NCBI RefSeq assembly: GCF_003031265.1
Contig: NZ_CP019966.1
Location: forward strand, 3,720,001-3,784,000
DNA length: 64,000 nt
Source: Rhodopseudomonas palustris
GTDB lineage: Bacteria > Pseudomonadota > Alphaproteobacteria > Rhizobiales > Xanthobacteraceae
Reading direction: 5' to 3'
Shown here: piece by piece, positions 32,690 to 42,131 of the stretch
Position numbering within the stretch: position 1 is the first letter of the stretch
Layout of the letters: each line of letters begins with the position of its first letter
Notes under the pieces: model-generated
Told to the model about the DNA's origin: nothing
What the model saw: only the letters and a program-made list of their open reading frames with translations
The model's database searches: none
Made by a program: the position numbers and the translations under genes

Positions 32690-35164
32690 TCACGCAGCCT
32701 GCGAGGCCTGTCGCCCGAACCGCATCAACAGCCCGCAAATCTCCGAGGCCGGCCGCGCCGGGCTGAACAGGAAGCCCTGCACCTCGTGGCAGCCTTCGGC
32801 GCGCAGCACATCGAGCTGTTCGACGCTCTCCACACCCTCGGCCAGCGTGGTGATGTCGAGGCTGCGGCCGAGCCCGGCGATCGCACGCACGATCGCAAGG
32901 CAGTCCGGTCGCTGCGTCAGATCCTTCACGAACGAGCGGTCGATCTTGATCTTGTCGAACGGGAAGCTGCGCAGATAGCTCAGCGAGGAGTAGCCGGTGC
33001 CGAAATCGTCCATCGAGATCCGCACCCCGAGGCTGCGGAGCTGATGCAGCGTGGCGAGATTGGCTTCGCTGTCGGCGAGAAACAGCGACTCGGTGATTTC
33101 GAGTTCGAGCCGGTGGGGCACCAGGCTCGATTGCGCCAGCGCCGAGATCACCACCTGCACCAGGTTGCGGCTGCGGAATTGCACCGGCGACAGATTGACC
33201 GCGACTTTGACGTCGGACGGCCAGGACGAAGCCTCGAGACACGCCTGCCGCAGCACCCATTCGCCGAGGCCGACGATCAGGCCGATGTCCTCTGCGACCG
33301 GGATGAAGTCGGACGGCGAGATCATGCCGCGCTCGGGATGGCGCCAGCGTAGCAGCGTTTCGAAGCCGCCGATGCGGTCTTCGGCGAGATCGATCAGCGG
33401 CTGATAGTGCAGCTCGAATTCGCCGCGCGCGAACGCTTGCCGCAGGTCGAGCTCCATGTCGCGGCGGATCTGCGCCTGGCGGTCCATCTCCTTCTCGAAG
33501 AAATGGTGGCAGCCGCCGCCCGCCGCCTTGGCGCGGTACAGCGCCATGTCGGCATTGCGCGACAGCGCCTCGCATTCGTCGCCGTCGGACGGCGCCAGCG
33601 CGATGCCGATCGAGGCACCGATCACCACTTCGAGCCCGTCCATGTCGTAGGGCGCGCTCAGGATCTCGATCAGCCGCGCCGCGAAGCTGCTGGCCTCGTT
33701 CGGGGTCGCCAGCGAGGTCAGCACGATCGCAAATTCGTCGCCGCCGAGCCGCGCAACCAGATCGCCGTCGCCGATCTGCTGCCGCAACCGTTCGGCGACG
33801 CATTGCAACAGCCGGTCGCCCATCGGATGGCCGAACGAGTCGTTGACGTTCTTGAACAGGTCGAGGTCGACGCACATCACCGCCACCATGGTGCCGCTGC
33901 CGCGGGCCTGCGCCAGCGCCTGTTCCAGCCGCTGCTGATACAGCGCGCGGTTCGGCAGATTCGTCAGTCCGTCGTGGTGCGCCATGTGGGCGATCTTGGC
34001 CTCGGCCTTGCGGCGCTCGGTGATGTCGACCACCGCGACCAGGAAGCCGTCGCGGCCGTCGAACACCACGCGACGGCCGAAGGTCAGCACGTGGATCTCG
34101 GAGCCGTCGGCTTTGACGTGCCGCCAATTGCCTTCGGACTGATAGCTGTCGCGCATCTCCAGCAGCGTCTGGCCGTGCGCGATCCACTCTTCGCGCGGCC
34201 AGATCTCGCGCAGCGACATCCGTACGAACCGCTCGCGCGGATAGCCGTAATGCGCCACCGCGGCGTCGTTGACGCTGAGGAATTCGAAGGTCTGTGCGTC
34301 GAACACCCACATCGGCATCGGATTGCCGTCGAACAGCAGGCGGAACGACTCCTCGCGCTTCTTCAGCGAGGTGACGTCGGAGATAGTTGCGGAAACGACG
34401 TCGCCGAATGCGGTGGCGCTGAGGCTAAGATTGCGGTCGCCGCTGTCGACCGCGAAGGTGATGCTGGCGTCGGAGTCGACCAGCTCGATCAGGCGATTGG
34501 CGACCTCGGCGCGGCACAGCAAATGATGCCCGACCGACAGCCGGCTCCAGCGCAGCTCGGACACCGAGTGCCGCAGCAGCTGCGAGGCGCCCTGGTTGAC
34601 GTGGACAATCTGGAAATCGAACGGCCGGCGGTCGGGGCCGCGGATCGCGGTCAGCGCGACGATGCCGTCGTCGGTCGAGGAGAAGATCGCGTCGAGCAGA
34701 TTGTAGCGCTGCGCCTCTTCATTGACGTAGACGCCGACCAGCGTACCGCCCCAGCGCGAGGCGGTCGGCAGCGCCAGCAGCGTATAGCGCTGCACGATGC
34801 CGTCGCGGACGCAGTGCGCGGTGCCGATATGCGGACGCTTGTTCTGCAGCGCGCCCGAGGCCGCCTGCGCCAGCGCGGTGCCGCAGTCCGGCGACAGCGC
34901 GTCGAGCGGAATGTCCCAGCGCTCGTCGCCGAGCCACTGCTGCGCATACCGGCCGGTGCGCGACACCTCCGGCGTTTCGCCGTCGATCTCCAGCAGCACC
35001 AGATGATCGGCAAGCCGCCCCAGGCTCCCCAACATCACCTCTTCGTAGCTCGGCAGCGACTGTCCCGGCTGAATCGCCGCGTACCACTTGCGCTGCAGGA
35101 CGGTTAAGTCTGCAGCAAGCTGACTGGTCGAATTTTCGGAAACTTGTGTGACGGCAGCCGACAC
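32690..35164 (-). CDS. PAS-PAS-GGDEF-EAL cyclic-di-GMP protein
   Basis: 824 aa without membrane segments. The order is an N-terminal PAS_5-like region (about 35-135), one PAS (about 160-270), a PAS with PAC (about 275-395, GNPMPMWVFDAQTFEFLSVN), GGDEF (about 400-560) and EAL (about 570-815). The cyclase signature RLGGDEF is intact; the inhibitory I-site has lost its Arg. The phosphodiesterase reads ETLLRW in place of EAL, with ELEITES, DDFGTGYSSLSYL, KIDRSF and TLAEGVE kept, so it may be active. It is a bifunctional candidate making or breaking c-di-GMP in response to a small ligand. GTG start at 35164. A CtrA-like box lies 50-64 bp upstream. Confidence 0.93.
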   Translation of the reverse strand: MSAAVTQVSENSTSQLAADLTVLQRKWYAAIQPGQSLPSYEEVMLGSLGRLADHLVLLEIDGETPEVSRTGRYAQQWLGDERWDIPLDALSPDCGTALAQAASGALQNKRPHIGTAHCVRDGIVQRYTLLALPTASRWGGTLVGVYVNEEAQRYNLLDAIFSSTDDGIVALTAIRGPDRRPFDFQIVHVNQGASQLLRHSVSELRWSRLSVGHHLLCRAEVANRLIELVDSDASITFAVDSGDRNLSLSATAFGDVVSATISDVTSLKKREESFRLLFDGNPMPMWVFDAQTFEFLSVNDAAVAHYGYPRERFVRMSLREIWPREEWIAHGQTLLEMRDSYQSEGNWRHVKADGSEIHVLTFGRRVVFDGRDGFLVAVVDITERRKAEAKIAHMAHHDGLTNLPNRALYQQRLEQALAQARGSGTMVAVMCVDLDLFKNVNDSFGHPMGDRLLQCVAERLRQQIGDGDLVARLGGDEFAIVLTSLATPNEASSFAARLIEILSAPYDMDGLEVVIGASIGIALAPSDGDECEALSRNADMALYRAKAAGGGCHHFFEKEMDRQAQIRRDMELDLRQAFARGEFELHYQPLIDLAEDRIGGFETLLRWRHPERGMISPSDFIPVAEDIGLIVGLGEWVLRQACLEASSWPSDVKVAVNLSPVQFRSRNLVQVVISALAQSSLVPHRLELEITESLFLADSEANLATLHQLRSLGVRISMDDFGTGYSSLSYLRSFPFDKIKIDRSFVKDLTQRPDCLAIVRAIAGLGRSLDITTLAEGVESVEQLDVLRAEGCHEVQGFLFSPARPASEICGLLMRFGRQASQAA

Positions 35165-35213
35165 GAGAAGCGCCCCGCGGATGAGTACTGCGGTGCAGTC
35201 GAACTATTCCCGA

Positions 35214-35229
35214 TTAAGACGATGTAAAC
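35214..35229. promoter_or_regulatory. CtrA-like box, one mismatch
   Basis: TTAA-gacgatg-TAAAC, one mismatch to the consensus, 50 bp upstream of the GGDEF-EAL gene start. Weak taken alone. Confidence 0.35.
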
Positions 35230-35374
35230 GCAGCCGCCGACAGGGCGCAAAGGCTTGAATATGAAGGTTTTAAGTCGCCCGATGGTTATTTCGCGTTCAC
35301 CATTGTGACAGTCCGCGCACGGCCGCCGCGAATGACGAAATCCATCGCCTTACGCGTGCATCCGGCGCGCGATA

Positions 35375-36433
35375 TCAGCGCGCTAGAACTTCGACTTCGC
35401 CGTCGACGCCGTTGACGACGTTAAAGCCGCGCTCGAACACCTTGCCTTCGTTCTTGGCGATGGCGCGGTACTCGCCTTCGGACAGCACGACGCGCGGGAA
35501 GGCGCCGATCGACTCCTTGATGACGTCGCCGCCCGGCGTCAGGACCGACCAGGAGGTATTGGCGAGCGCTTCGCCGCCCTTCTCGCTGACCAGCTTCAAG
35601 GTGATCACCGCAGCGCGATGCGTGATGGTGACATCGGTGAGCTTGCCGGCCTGGACGCGGATGTCGGAGCGCACCACCGAGTTGGCGTCGCCGTAATTGG
35701 AGACGATGTAATAGGTGCCTTCCGGCACCAGCGCGACGTCACCGGCCGCAACGCTCGGCAGCAGCGGCGCACGCTGCGCGTTGTCGAACTGGCTGCCCTT
35801 GTAGATCGTGAACGAGATCTGGTTGGAGGGAATTCGCGAACTGCCGACCTTGCCTTCGATGCGCAGGCCGCCGGCGGGCAACACGAAGTTCTCGCGCTCG
35901 GCGTCGGACTTCACGGTCACCGGCCGCACCGCGCTGACCAGACCCAGCGCCACATGCACCACGTAGTTGCCGGGCGGCAGCGGAATGTTCGGCGTCGCGC
36001 CGTGATCCTCGCGGATCAGTTTGATCGCGCCGCCTTCGTCCGGCTTGTCGGAGTACACCCGCCACACCAGGCCGCTGTTGATCACCGGCTGGTCTTTGCC
36101 GTAGCGCGCGGCCAGCGCCAGCATGCCCTGCGGCGGAGCCGGCGCAGCAGCCGGCGGCAATGGCGACATCGGCGGCGGGGTCACCGCGGCGACGGGCGGC
36201 TGGGTCAGTGCGCCGGGAAGATTCGGGGCAGCCGCGGGACCGGACTGCGGCGCCAGACTGATCGCTCCGCCGGCCGGCGGCTCCGGCACCGACGCCGGCG
36301 GCACTGGCGGCGGCCGATCGCTGAACAATTGCGCAGCAGCGGGCTGGGTGAGCGCAAGCGCACATACCGCAACCAGTGCCCACCGAGCCGCCCCCCGCGG
36401 CCGGCTCCCGACGATGTTACCCCTGAAAATCAT
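35375..36433 (-). CDS. secreted proline-rich hypothetical protein
   Basis: 352 aa from the ATG ending 36433. A signal peptide (ARWALVAVCALALTQPAAAQ) is followed by about 70 residues of Pro/Ala-rich linker (PPPVPPASVPEPPAGG) and then beta-rich domains. The pattern VPEGTYYIVSNYGDANSVVRSDIRVQAGKLTDVTITH resembles carboxypeptidase-regulatory/transthyretin-like folds, repeated three times (VHVALGLVSAVRPVTV, and near the end GEYRAIAKNEGKVFERGFNV). No catalytic residues are seen. Predicted to be periplasmic or outer-membrane attached, acting as a structural or binding protein. Divergent from the patatin gene. Confidence 0.75.
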   Translation of the reverse strand: MIFRGNIVGSRPRGAARWALVAVCALALTQPAAAQLFSDRPPPVPPASVPEPPAGGAISLAPQSGPAAAPNLPGALTQPPVAAVTPPPMSPLPPAAAPAPPQGMLALAARYGKDQPVINSGLVWRVYSDKPDEGGAIKLIREDHGATPNIPLPPGNYVVHVALGLVSAVRPVTVKSDAERENFVLPAGGLRIEGKVGSSRIPSNQISFTIYKGSQFDNAQRAPLLPSVAAGDVALVPEGTYYIVSNYGDANSVVRSDIRVQAGKLTDVTITHRAAVITLKLVSEKGGEALANTSWSVLTPGGDVIKESIGAFPRVVLSEGEYRAIAKNEGKVFERGFNVVNGVDGEVEVLAR

Positions 36434-36665
36434 CGCGATGGTTTTCACTGAAAACGCGGCAAATTCAAGCCGGTGCCACACCGGGCGAAAACGGCCGAAA
36501 ACCCAACGGTATGGGCGTGTTGTTCGTGATTGCGTCACGATTTTCCCCTAGTCCCGGCCGCCCAAGGCATTAATCATGCATTTGAAGCGATGTGGCACGA
36601 TCCGAAAACGCGAGTCGAGACCGGGCCGGCACATCTGCTGTGGCTGACGAGTTGAGGAGACCACC

Positions 36666-37697
36666 GTGCTGGAGAATTTGATCGGACGCGGGCACGCAAA
36701 CCCGCCGGCAGCGGACAAGGTCGGCCTCGATACCATTCGCCGGCCGATCATCGGGCTGGCGCTCGGCGGCGGCGCGGCGCGCGGCTTTGCCCATATCGGC
36801 ATCCTGCGCACGCTGCTGTCGCACGGCATCACGCCCGATGTCGTGGTCGGCACCTCGATCGGTGCGGTGGTGGGCGGCGCCTATGTGTCCGGTCATCTCG
36901 ACACCCTCGAAGAGTGGGCGCGACGACTGCAGCCCCGCAACATCTTCGGCTATCTGGATATTCGGCTCAATGGCTCCGGCCTGATCGGCGGCAGCAAGCT
37001 CGCCGCGCAGCTCGACGCCACCCTCGGGCCGATTCTGATCCAGGATCTCACCCAGAAGTTCGCCAGCGTCGCCACTGAGGTGGCGACCGGTCACGAGATC
37101 TGGCTGACCCATGGACGCATCGTCGACGCCGTCCGCGCCTCCTACGCCCTGCCCGGCATCTTCTCGCCGGTGCTGATCGGCGATCGCTGGCTGGTCGACG
37201 GCGCGCTGGTCAATCCGGTGCCGGTGTCGGCCGCGCGGGCGCTCGGAGCCGAGATCGTCATCGCCGCCAACGTGTCCAGTGACGTGTTTGGCCATGGCAC
37301 CACGATCTTCTCTCACGGCAGCGCCGCCGCCGCGGTTGTGGAACCCGAAACCGAGGAACCTCCGGCACAGAGACGAGGCTTCACGCGATTCTTCTCGCCT
37401 GAGCGCTTCGTCAAGCAGGAGCTGTTCGGCAGCCCGGAACGCCCCGGCATCTCCAAGGTGATGACCGACGCCTTCAACATCATGCAGGACCGCATCACCC
37501 GGGCGCGGCTCGCCGGCGATCCCCCCGACCTGCTGATTTCGCCGCGGGTGGGCCGGATCGGCTGGTTCGACTTCCACCGCGCCGACGAGATCATCGCTCA
37601 CGGCGCCCGCGCCGCCGAGCGGGCCATCGATTCGATCCGCGAGGCGATCGAAGAGGTCGCACCGCAGCCCAAGGCGACGGTGCCGGTCGAAACCTGA
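36666..37697 (+). CDS. patatin-like phospholipase
   Basis: 343 aa. Oxyanion motif GLALGGGAARGFAHIG (residues about 30-45), nucleophile GTSIGAVVGG (Ser about 65) and catalytic Asp in LVDGALVNPVP, the Ser-Asp dyad of bacterial patatins (RssA/NTE-like). The C-terminal 110 residues include an insert of low complexity (VVEPETEEPPAQRRG) and a helical extension. No signal peptide, so it is a cytoplasmic or membrane-associated lipase or regulator. The GTG at 36666 follows GAGGAGACCACC. It is divergent from the secreted protein gene at 36433. Confidence 0.92.
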   Translation: MLENLIGRGHANPPAADKVGLDTIRRPIIGLALGGGAARGFAHIGILRTLLSHGITPDVVVGTSIGAVVGGAYVSGHLDTLEEWARRLQPRNIFGYLDIRLNGSGLIGGSKLAAQLDATLGPILIQDLTQKFASVATEVATGHEIWLTHGRIVDAVRASYALPGIFSPVLIGDRWLVDGALVNPVPVSAARALGAEIVIAANVSSDVFGHGTTIFSHGSAAAAVVEPETEEPPAQRRGFTRFFSPERFVKQELFGSPERPGISKVMTDAFNIMQDRITRARLAGDPPDLLISPRVGRIGWFDFHRADEIIAHGARAAERAIDSIREAIEEVAPQPKATVPVET

Positions 37698-37716
37698 GTA
37701 AGCGCAGGTCCGACCA

Positions 37717-37926
37717 TCAGTCGAGATCGCGGGACGTCTCCGCCGAGGGCGGCCCGCGACGAACGCGCGCCAGGTGCAGTACGATCGTGCCCAGCGGCAG
37801 GGCCAGCGCGACCCAACATAGGCCGCGCCAAATCCCGCCCTCGCCGATCAGCGCCGCCAACAATCCGAACAGGGTCGAGAGCGCCAACACAATCGGCCAC
37901 AGCCATTGCCGTCGCAGCGCGCTCAT
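37717..37926 (-). CDS. small membrane protein, 69 aa
   Basis: MSALRRQWLWPIVLALSTLFGLLAALIGEGGIWRGLCWVALALPLGTIVLHLARVRRGP, with two membrane spans. The ATG overlaps the stop of the upstream PepSY gene (ATGA), so translation is coupled. It resembles the small DUF-type membrane proteins that often trail iron-uptake receptor/PepSY pairs. It probably belongs to the same iron-uptake operon. Confidence 0.8.
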   Translation of the reverse strand: MSALRRQWLWPIVLALSTLFGLLAALIGEGGIWRGLCWVALALPLGTIVLHLARVRRGPPSAETSRDLD

Positions 37927-39038
37927 GATGCGAGGCCTTCGGCTTCCACAGCCCCCCTGCGGCGCGGGCGCTTGGTCCACCACAGATAGAGGCCGCTGAT
38001 CAGAACGACGATGGTCGCGATGTCGAGCAGTGCCCAGATGATTTTCAGCGGCAGCCCGCCATAGTCACCGAAATGCAGCGGCTGCGACATGAACAGCGCG
38101 GTCGCGTACCACGGCATGTCGCGCACCGAGACCACCTGCCCGGTCGACGCATCGGCGAGTGCCGGCTTGAGGATGCGGCTGGTGATCGGCGTATTGCCGG
38201 TGAGAAAGATTGCGACGTGCGACGGGGTGGCGAACGGCGTCCCCGGAAACGCCACCGTCATCACGTTCATCCCCGGCACCGCGGCACGGACATCGCGCAG
38301 CACGGCATCGGTCGACGCACGTTGTCCCTCGATCTCGGCAGGCTTCGCCTGCGCCGCCATTTCGACGAGCTGATTGGCCTGCCAGGCGAGTTCGATCGGC
38401 GCTGCCAGCGTGTTGATAACGCCGGTGAAGCTGACGACACCGAACCAGGCCAGCGTCACGATGCCGAGCAGGTTGTGCAGGTCGAGCCAGGTACGCCACC
38501 GGCTGCCGTCGGTCCGCACCACGCCGAACGCAAGGCGCCGCGTGAACGGACCGTACAGCACCACGCCGGATACGATCGCAACGACCAGCAGCAGCCCCAT
38601 GAATCCAAGAAACAGCGTGCCCGGCACGCCGCCGAATAGGTCGAGATGCAGCCGCGTCATCACATACAGGAATCCCTCGTTCGGCTGCGGGATCTCGATC
38701 TGCTGCCCGGTGCGGGTGTCGAACACCTGATAGTGAAATGAAGCCGGATCGGCAGTCATCGAGGCAGCGGTCGGCACCTTCAGGATCGGATGCTCCCGAT
38801 CGTAGAACAGATATGGCACCACCTCGCCCGGCCGCGCCGCGAGGGCGCGCGCGACCATCGAGTCCACTGATGCAGTGCCCGGCGGCGCAGTCGTCGCTGC
38901 GAGCTGCAGGTCGGGACCAAGCTCGTCCTTGAAGATCAGCGGTAGCCCGGTAAGGCAAAGCAGCAGTGCGAACACCGTGGAGACAAGGCTGCTCCAGCGA
39001 TGCACCCACACCCACAGTCGAACGGCACGCCGCGTCAT
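37923..39038 (-). CDS. PepSY-associated TM helix protein (ferric-siderophore reductase-like)
   Basis: 371 aa with four membrane spans: RLWVWVHRWSSLVSTVFALLLCLTGLPLIF near the start, TLFLGFMGLLLVVAIVSGVVLYGPF, WLDLHNLLGIVTLAWFGVVSFTGVINTL, and IIWALLDIATIVVLISGLYLWW at the end. The histidines in HRWSS, LHNLLG and QPLHFGDYGG are placed to bind heme, as in PepSY-TM (PiuB/FsrB-like) proteins that reduce ferric siderophores. It lies 28 bp downstream of a TonB-dependent receptor gene, which supports that role. Start ATG at 39038. Confidence 0.9.
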   Translation of the reverse strand: MTRRAVRLWVWVHRWSSLVSTVFALLLCLTGLPLIFKDELGPDLQLAATTAPPGTASVDSMVARALAARPGEVVPYLFYDREHPILKVPTAASMTADPASFHYQVFDTRTGQQIEIPQPNEGFLYVMTRLHLDLFGGVPGTLFLGFMGLLLVVAIVSGVVLYGPFTRRLAFGVVRTDGSRWRTWLDLHNLLGIVTLAWFGVVSFTGVINTLAAPIELAWQANQLVEMAAQAKPAEIEGQRASTDAVLRDVRAAVPGMNVMTVAFPGTPFATPSHVAIFLTGNTPITSRILKPALADASTGQVVSVRDMPWYATALFMSQPLHFGDYGGLPLKIIWALLDIATIVVLISGLYLWWTKRPRRRGAVEAEGLAS

Positions 39039-39066
39039 CGGCGGCGCGCCCTTTTCAGGTCGATCA

Positions 39067-41325
39067 TCACCACCGGTACCTGATCCCGGCCAGCACGGTG
39101 CGGCGGTTGCCGAACTGACAGTAGAACCCCGACGAACAGCTCGAATAGTATTCCTTGTCGAACAGGTTGTTGACGTTGAGCGTCAGCGTCGTGCCCTTCA
39201 AACTCGGCGTCACATTCGCGAGATCGTATTTCAACGCCGCATCGACCACCGTGTAGGCCGGCGTGTGCAGCGTGTTGGCATCGTCACCGTAGCTGGCGCC
39301 GACATGGCGGATGCCGCCACCGAATGTCAGACCGGTGACCGGGCCGGACTGGAACGTGTAGTTCGCCCACATCGAGCCAAAGAAGTCCGGAACGGCCTGC
39401 GGCCGGTTGCCGACGATTAGGGCATTCGATGATCGCGCCACCCTTGTGTCGAGGAACGTCAACGCGCCGATCAGCTCGAGGCCGCCGGTAACGTTGCCGC
39501 GGGCTTCCAATTCGACGCCCTTGGACCGGACCTCGCCGTGCTGCACGTTGAAGCCCGGCACCGATGACGGGCTCAGCACATTCTGCTGACGGATGTCGAA
39601 CACCGACGCGGTGAACAGCATCGGCAGGAAGGTCGGCTGATACTTGATGCCGCCCTCGTACTGCTCGGCCGTGGTCGGGATGAACGGCTGCCCGTCGACA
39701 CCGACGCCGGTGACGGGCTCGAACGACGTCGAATAGCTGACATAGGGCGCAACGCCGCTGTCGAACAGATACAGCAGGCCTGCCCGATAGGTGGTCTTGT
39801 CGTCCGACTGATTGGAGCGCGATCCGGCGAGCCGGCTGTCGGTGCTCTGCTCGGCCCAATCGTGGCGGACGCCGAGCGTCGCGCGCCATCCGCCCAGGCT
39901 GATCTGATCCTGCGCATAGAGGCCAGTCTGTGACAGCTTCTGGCCATTGTCGATCAGCGAGGCGAGCGAGCCGACCGGCTGATTATACACCGGATTAACG
40001 ACATTCAGGGCGGTCGCGGCACCGAGCTGGTAGGTCCAGTTGCTGAGCGTGTTCTGATAATCGATGCCGGTGATGACCTTGTGCTGCAGCGCGCCGGTGG
40101 CGAAATCGAACTGCACGCGATTGTCGGTCGACAGCCCGCCGACATCTTCGATCGAGCGCAATGCCCAGCGCGGGATCGTGCCGGTGGCGGTGAGCGGTGC
40201 GTTCATCTGCAGCGACTTGAAGTCGACGTCGACGTGGGAATAGCGCAGGCTCGATTTGACGCTGACGACCTCGTTGAGCCGTTTGTCGAACTGATAGCCG
40301 ATGCCGTACTGCTCACGCTCGAACGAGTCGAAGCCGGGATCTCCGACATTGAGCTTGGAGTTCAGGTACGGCCGGTACTGCAGCGGCGCCAGCGAGGTCG
40401 GATACAGCGAGTTGAAATAGCCGCCCTTCGGGTCTTTCTGGTAGTAGCTCTGAACGGTGAAGCGCGTGTCCGCATCGGGCGCCCAGGTCAAAGCCGGCGC
40501 GACGGCGAAGCGCTGCTCGTCGACATTGTCGTAGCGCGTGCCAGAGGTGCGGCCGATCGCGCTCAGGCTGTAGAGCCAATGGCCGTCCTTATCGAGCGCG
40601 CCCTGGCTGGTGACGCCGGACTGGAAGCGGCCATAGCTGCCACCCTCGACGCGGACTTCATTGTAAGGCACTGCGCTCGGCATCCGGCTGATCTGGTTGA
40701 CCAGGCCGCCCGGGCTGGTCTGCCCATACAGCACCGCCGAGGGTCCCTTCAGCACTTCGACGCGGTCGAGCAGGAACGGATCGATCGCTGTGTTGGCGAA
40801 GGCCTGGCCGCGCGGCAGCTTCAAGCCGTCGAGGAAACTGACGTAATTAGTCGCGGTGCCGAACGCGCCGAAGCCGCGGATGAAGACGCTATCGAAGCGC
40901 GAATTGGTGTCGGCATCCGACAGCACGCCGGCGCTGTAGCGCAGCGCATTGGCAACGGTCTGAACGTTCTGATCGTCCATCTGGCGCCGCGTGATAGTCG
41001 AGATCGACTGCGGCGTTTCCAGCACGGGGGTATCGGTCTTGGTCGCCGTTGCGGACGTGCGGACAACGTAACGATCCGAGGTGTTGCTGGGGGTGACCGG
41101 ACGCGCCGCCGGCGTCGCCTGTTCGCGGGCCGGGGTCCGCGCCGGCACGGCGCGTTGAGCCGCGGGGGCCGGCTGCGCGCGGCGCACTGCGCGCCGCTCG
41201 GCGGGCTGCACGGTGACCGGCTGCAGCACTGATGCTTCGCTCGCGCTCTGCGCCAGCGCTTCGGAGCCGCCACTCAGCGACAACGCAATCGCGACGCCGA
41301 CGACAATCTTGTTCTCGCTTCCCAT
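39067..41325 (-). CDS. TonB-dependent siderophore receptor
   Basis: 752 aa. After a signal peptide and an Ala/Pro/Arg-rich linker comes the plug domain (LETPQSISTITRRQMDDQNVQTVANALRYSAGV and DRVEVLKGPSAVLYGQTSPGGLVNQISR). A 22-stranded barrel follows, ending AGIRYRW with the terminal aromatic needed for outer-membrane insertion. This is the FhuA/FoxA-like siderophore class. The ATG ending 41325 follows GGGGGAAATC. It is first gene of receptor-PepSY-small membrane protein and is divergent from a TetR gene with an operator between. No Fur/Irr box was recognised, so control by the TetR protein is the stronger reading. Confidence 0.94.
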   Translation of the reverse strand: MGSENKIVVGVAIALSLSGGSEALAQSASEASVLQPVTVQPAERRAVRRAQPAPAAQRAVPARTPAREQATPAARPVTPSNTSDRYVVRTSATATKTDTPVLETPQSISTITRRQMDDQNVQTVANALRYSAGVLSDADTNSRFDSVFIRGFGAFGTATNYVSFLDGLKLPRGQAFANTAIDPFLLDRVEVLKGPSAVLYGQTSPGGLVNQISRMPSAVPYNEVRVEGGSYGRFQSGVTSQGALDKDGHWLYSLSAIGRTSGTRYDNVDEQRFAVAPALTWAPDADTRFTVQSYYQKDPKGGYFNSLYPTSLAPLQYRPYLNSKLNVGDPGFDSFEREQYGIGYQFDKRLNEVVSVKSSLRYSHVDVDFKSLQMNAPLTATGTIPRWALRSIEDVGGLSTDNRVQFDFATGALQHKVITGIDYQNTLSNWTYQLGAATALNVVNPVYNQPVGSLASLIDNGQKLSQTGLYAQDQISLGGWRATLGVRHDWAEQSTDSRLAGSRSNQSDDKTTYRAGLLYLFDSGVAPYVSYSTSFEPVTGVGVDGQPFIPTTAEQYEGGIKYQPTFLPMLFTASVFDIRQQNVLSPSSVPGFNVQHGEVRSKGVELEARGNVTGGLELIGALTFLDTRVARSSNALIVGNRPQAVPDFFGSMWANYTFQSGPVTGLTFGGGIRHVGASYGDDANTLHTPAYTVVDAALKYDLANVTPSLKGTTLTLNVNNLFDKEYYSSCSSGFYCQFGNRRTVLAGIRYRW

Positions 41326-41372
41326 CCGATTTCCCCCAGATACCTCGTCTCGAGGCGGGCGGGAAATAAACG

Positions 41373-41391
41373 GGACGGGACCGTCCTGTCC
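41373..41391. promoter_or_regulatory. TetR operator candidate in receptor/TetR divergon
   Basis: GGACGGGAC-C-GTCCTGTCC: 9-bp arms with a single mismatch around one central base. It lies 48 bp upstream of the receptor ATG and 84 bp upstream of the TetR start, a typical spot for an autoregulated TetR repressor. Confidence 0.75.
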
Positions 41392-41474
41392 AGACAGATT
41401 GCCAAGCGATTGCAAATCTGGGATTGGAATTGCTCGAAACAGCTGCGTCGCCAACGCGACGATCAAGGACCTGC

Positions 41475-42110
41475 ATGCCGACCCTGACCGCCGCTTCCAA
41501 AGGCGGACGTCCGCGCAAAAGCGATGTCGAGGCGAAGTCGCTTCACATCATCGAAACGGCGTCGCGCCTGTTCGCGCAGCAGGGCTTCGCTGCGACCTCG
41601 GTCGAGCAGGTCGTAGCGGCATGCGGCGTCGGCAAGGACACGGTGTATCGACGATTCCCCTCGAAGCTGGCGTTGTTCGAAGGCGTCGTCGAACACGCGC
41701 GGGCGCAAACGCTCGCGCACTTCCAGACCACGATGGCGAGCCAGACCGGGGATGCGCTGACGCAACTTCGCGCGGCGGCGCGCTGGCTGCTCGCCACCAA
41801 CGTCGATCCCACGCTGATCGCATTCAAGCGCATCGCCTTCAGCGAAGCGATCGTGGTCGGCCAGGCCGTTGCCAACCGTGCCGACGATCCGATCATGGAC
41901 CGGCTGCTGTCGCTGATCAGCGAGGCGCAGAAGGCCGGCGCCCTCGCCCGAGGCGACGCACGTTTTCTCGCGGGCCAGCTTCTCAACAGCATCGCAATGG
42001 GACCGATGATCGAGGCGATGCTGGGCGGGACGAGCTACGCGTCGACCCGCGCCCAGAACGCCTATTTCGACAAGGCTTGGGCGCTGTTTCTGGGCGGCGC
42101 CGGCGCCTGA
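41475..42110 (+). CDS. TetR/AcrR-family transcriptional regulator
   Basis: 211 aa. The DNA-binding domain SLHIIETASRLFAQQGFAATSVEQVVAACGVGKDTVYRRFPSKLALF is typical; the C-terminal part matches the TetR_C_7/AefR-like ligand domain (RIAFSEAIVVGQAVANRADDPIMDRLLSLI). The ATG at 41475 has AAGGACCTGC before it. It is divergent from the siderophore receptor across a 19-bp inverted repeat. It probably represses the receptor operon and itself until a ligand, perhaps the siderophore, is present. That is inference. Confidence 0.92.
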   Translation: MPTLTAASKGGRPRKSDVEAKSLHIIETASRLFAQQGFAATSVEQVVAACGVGKDTVYRRFPSKLALFEGVVEHARAQTLAHFQTTMASQTGDALTQLRAAARWLLATNVDPTLIAFKRIAFSEAIVVGQAVANRADDPIMDRLLSLISEAQKAGALARGDARFLAGQLLNSIAMGPMIEAMLGGTSYASTRAQNAYFDKAWALFLGGAGA

Positions 42111-42131
42111 TCGTCGGTTCGGCCGCCGGCC

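Noticed and set aside
33407..35107. 566-codon open frame antisense to the GGDEF-EAL gene
   Set aside because: The sense protein has full domain motifs; the antisense frame is a codon-bias artefact.
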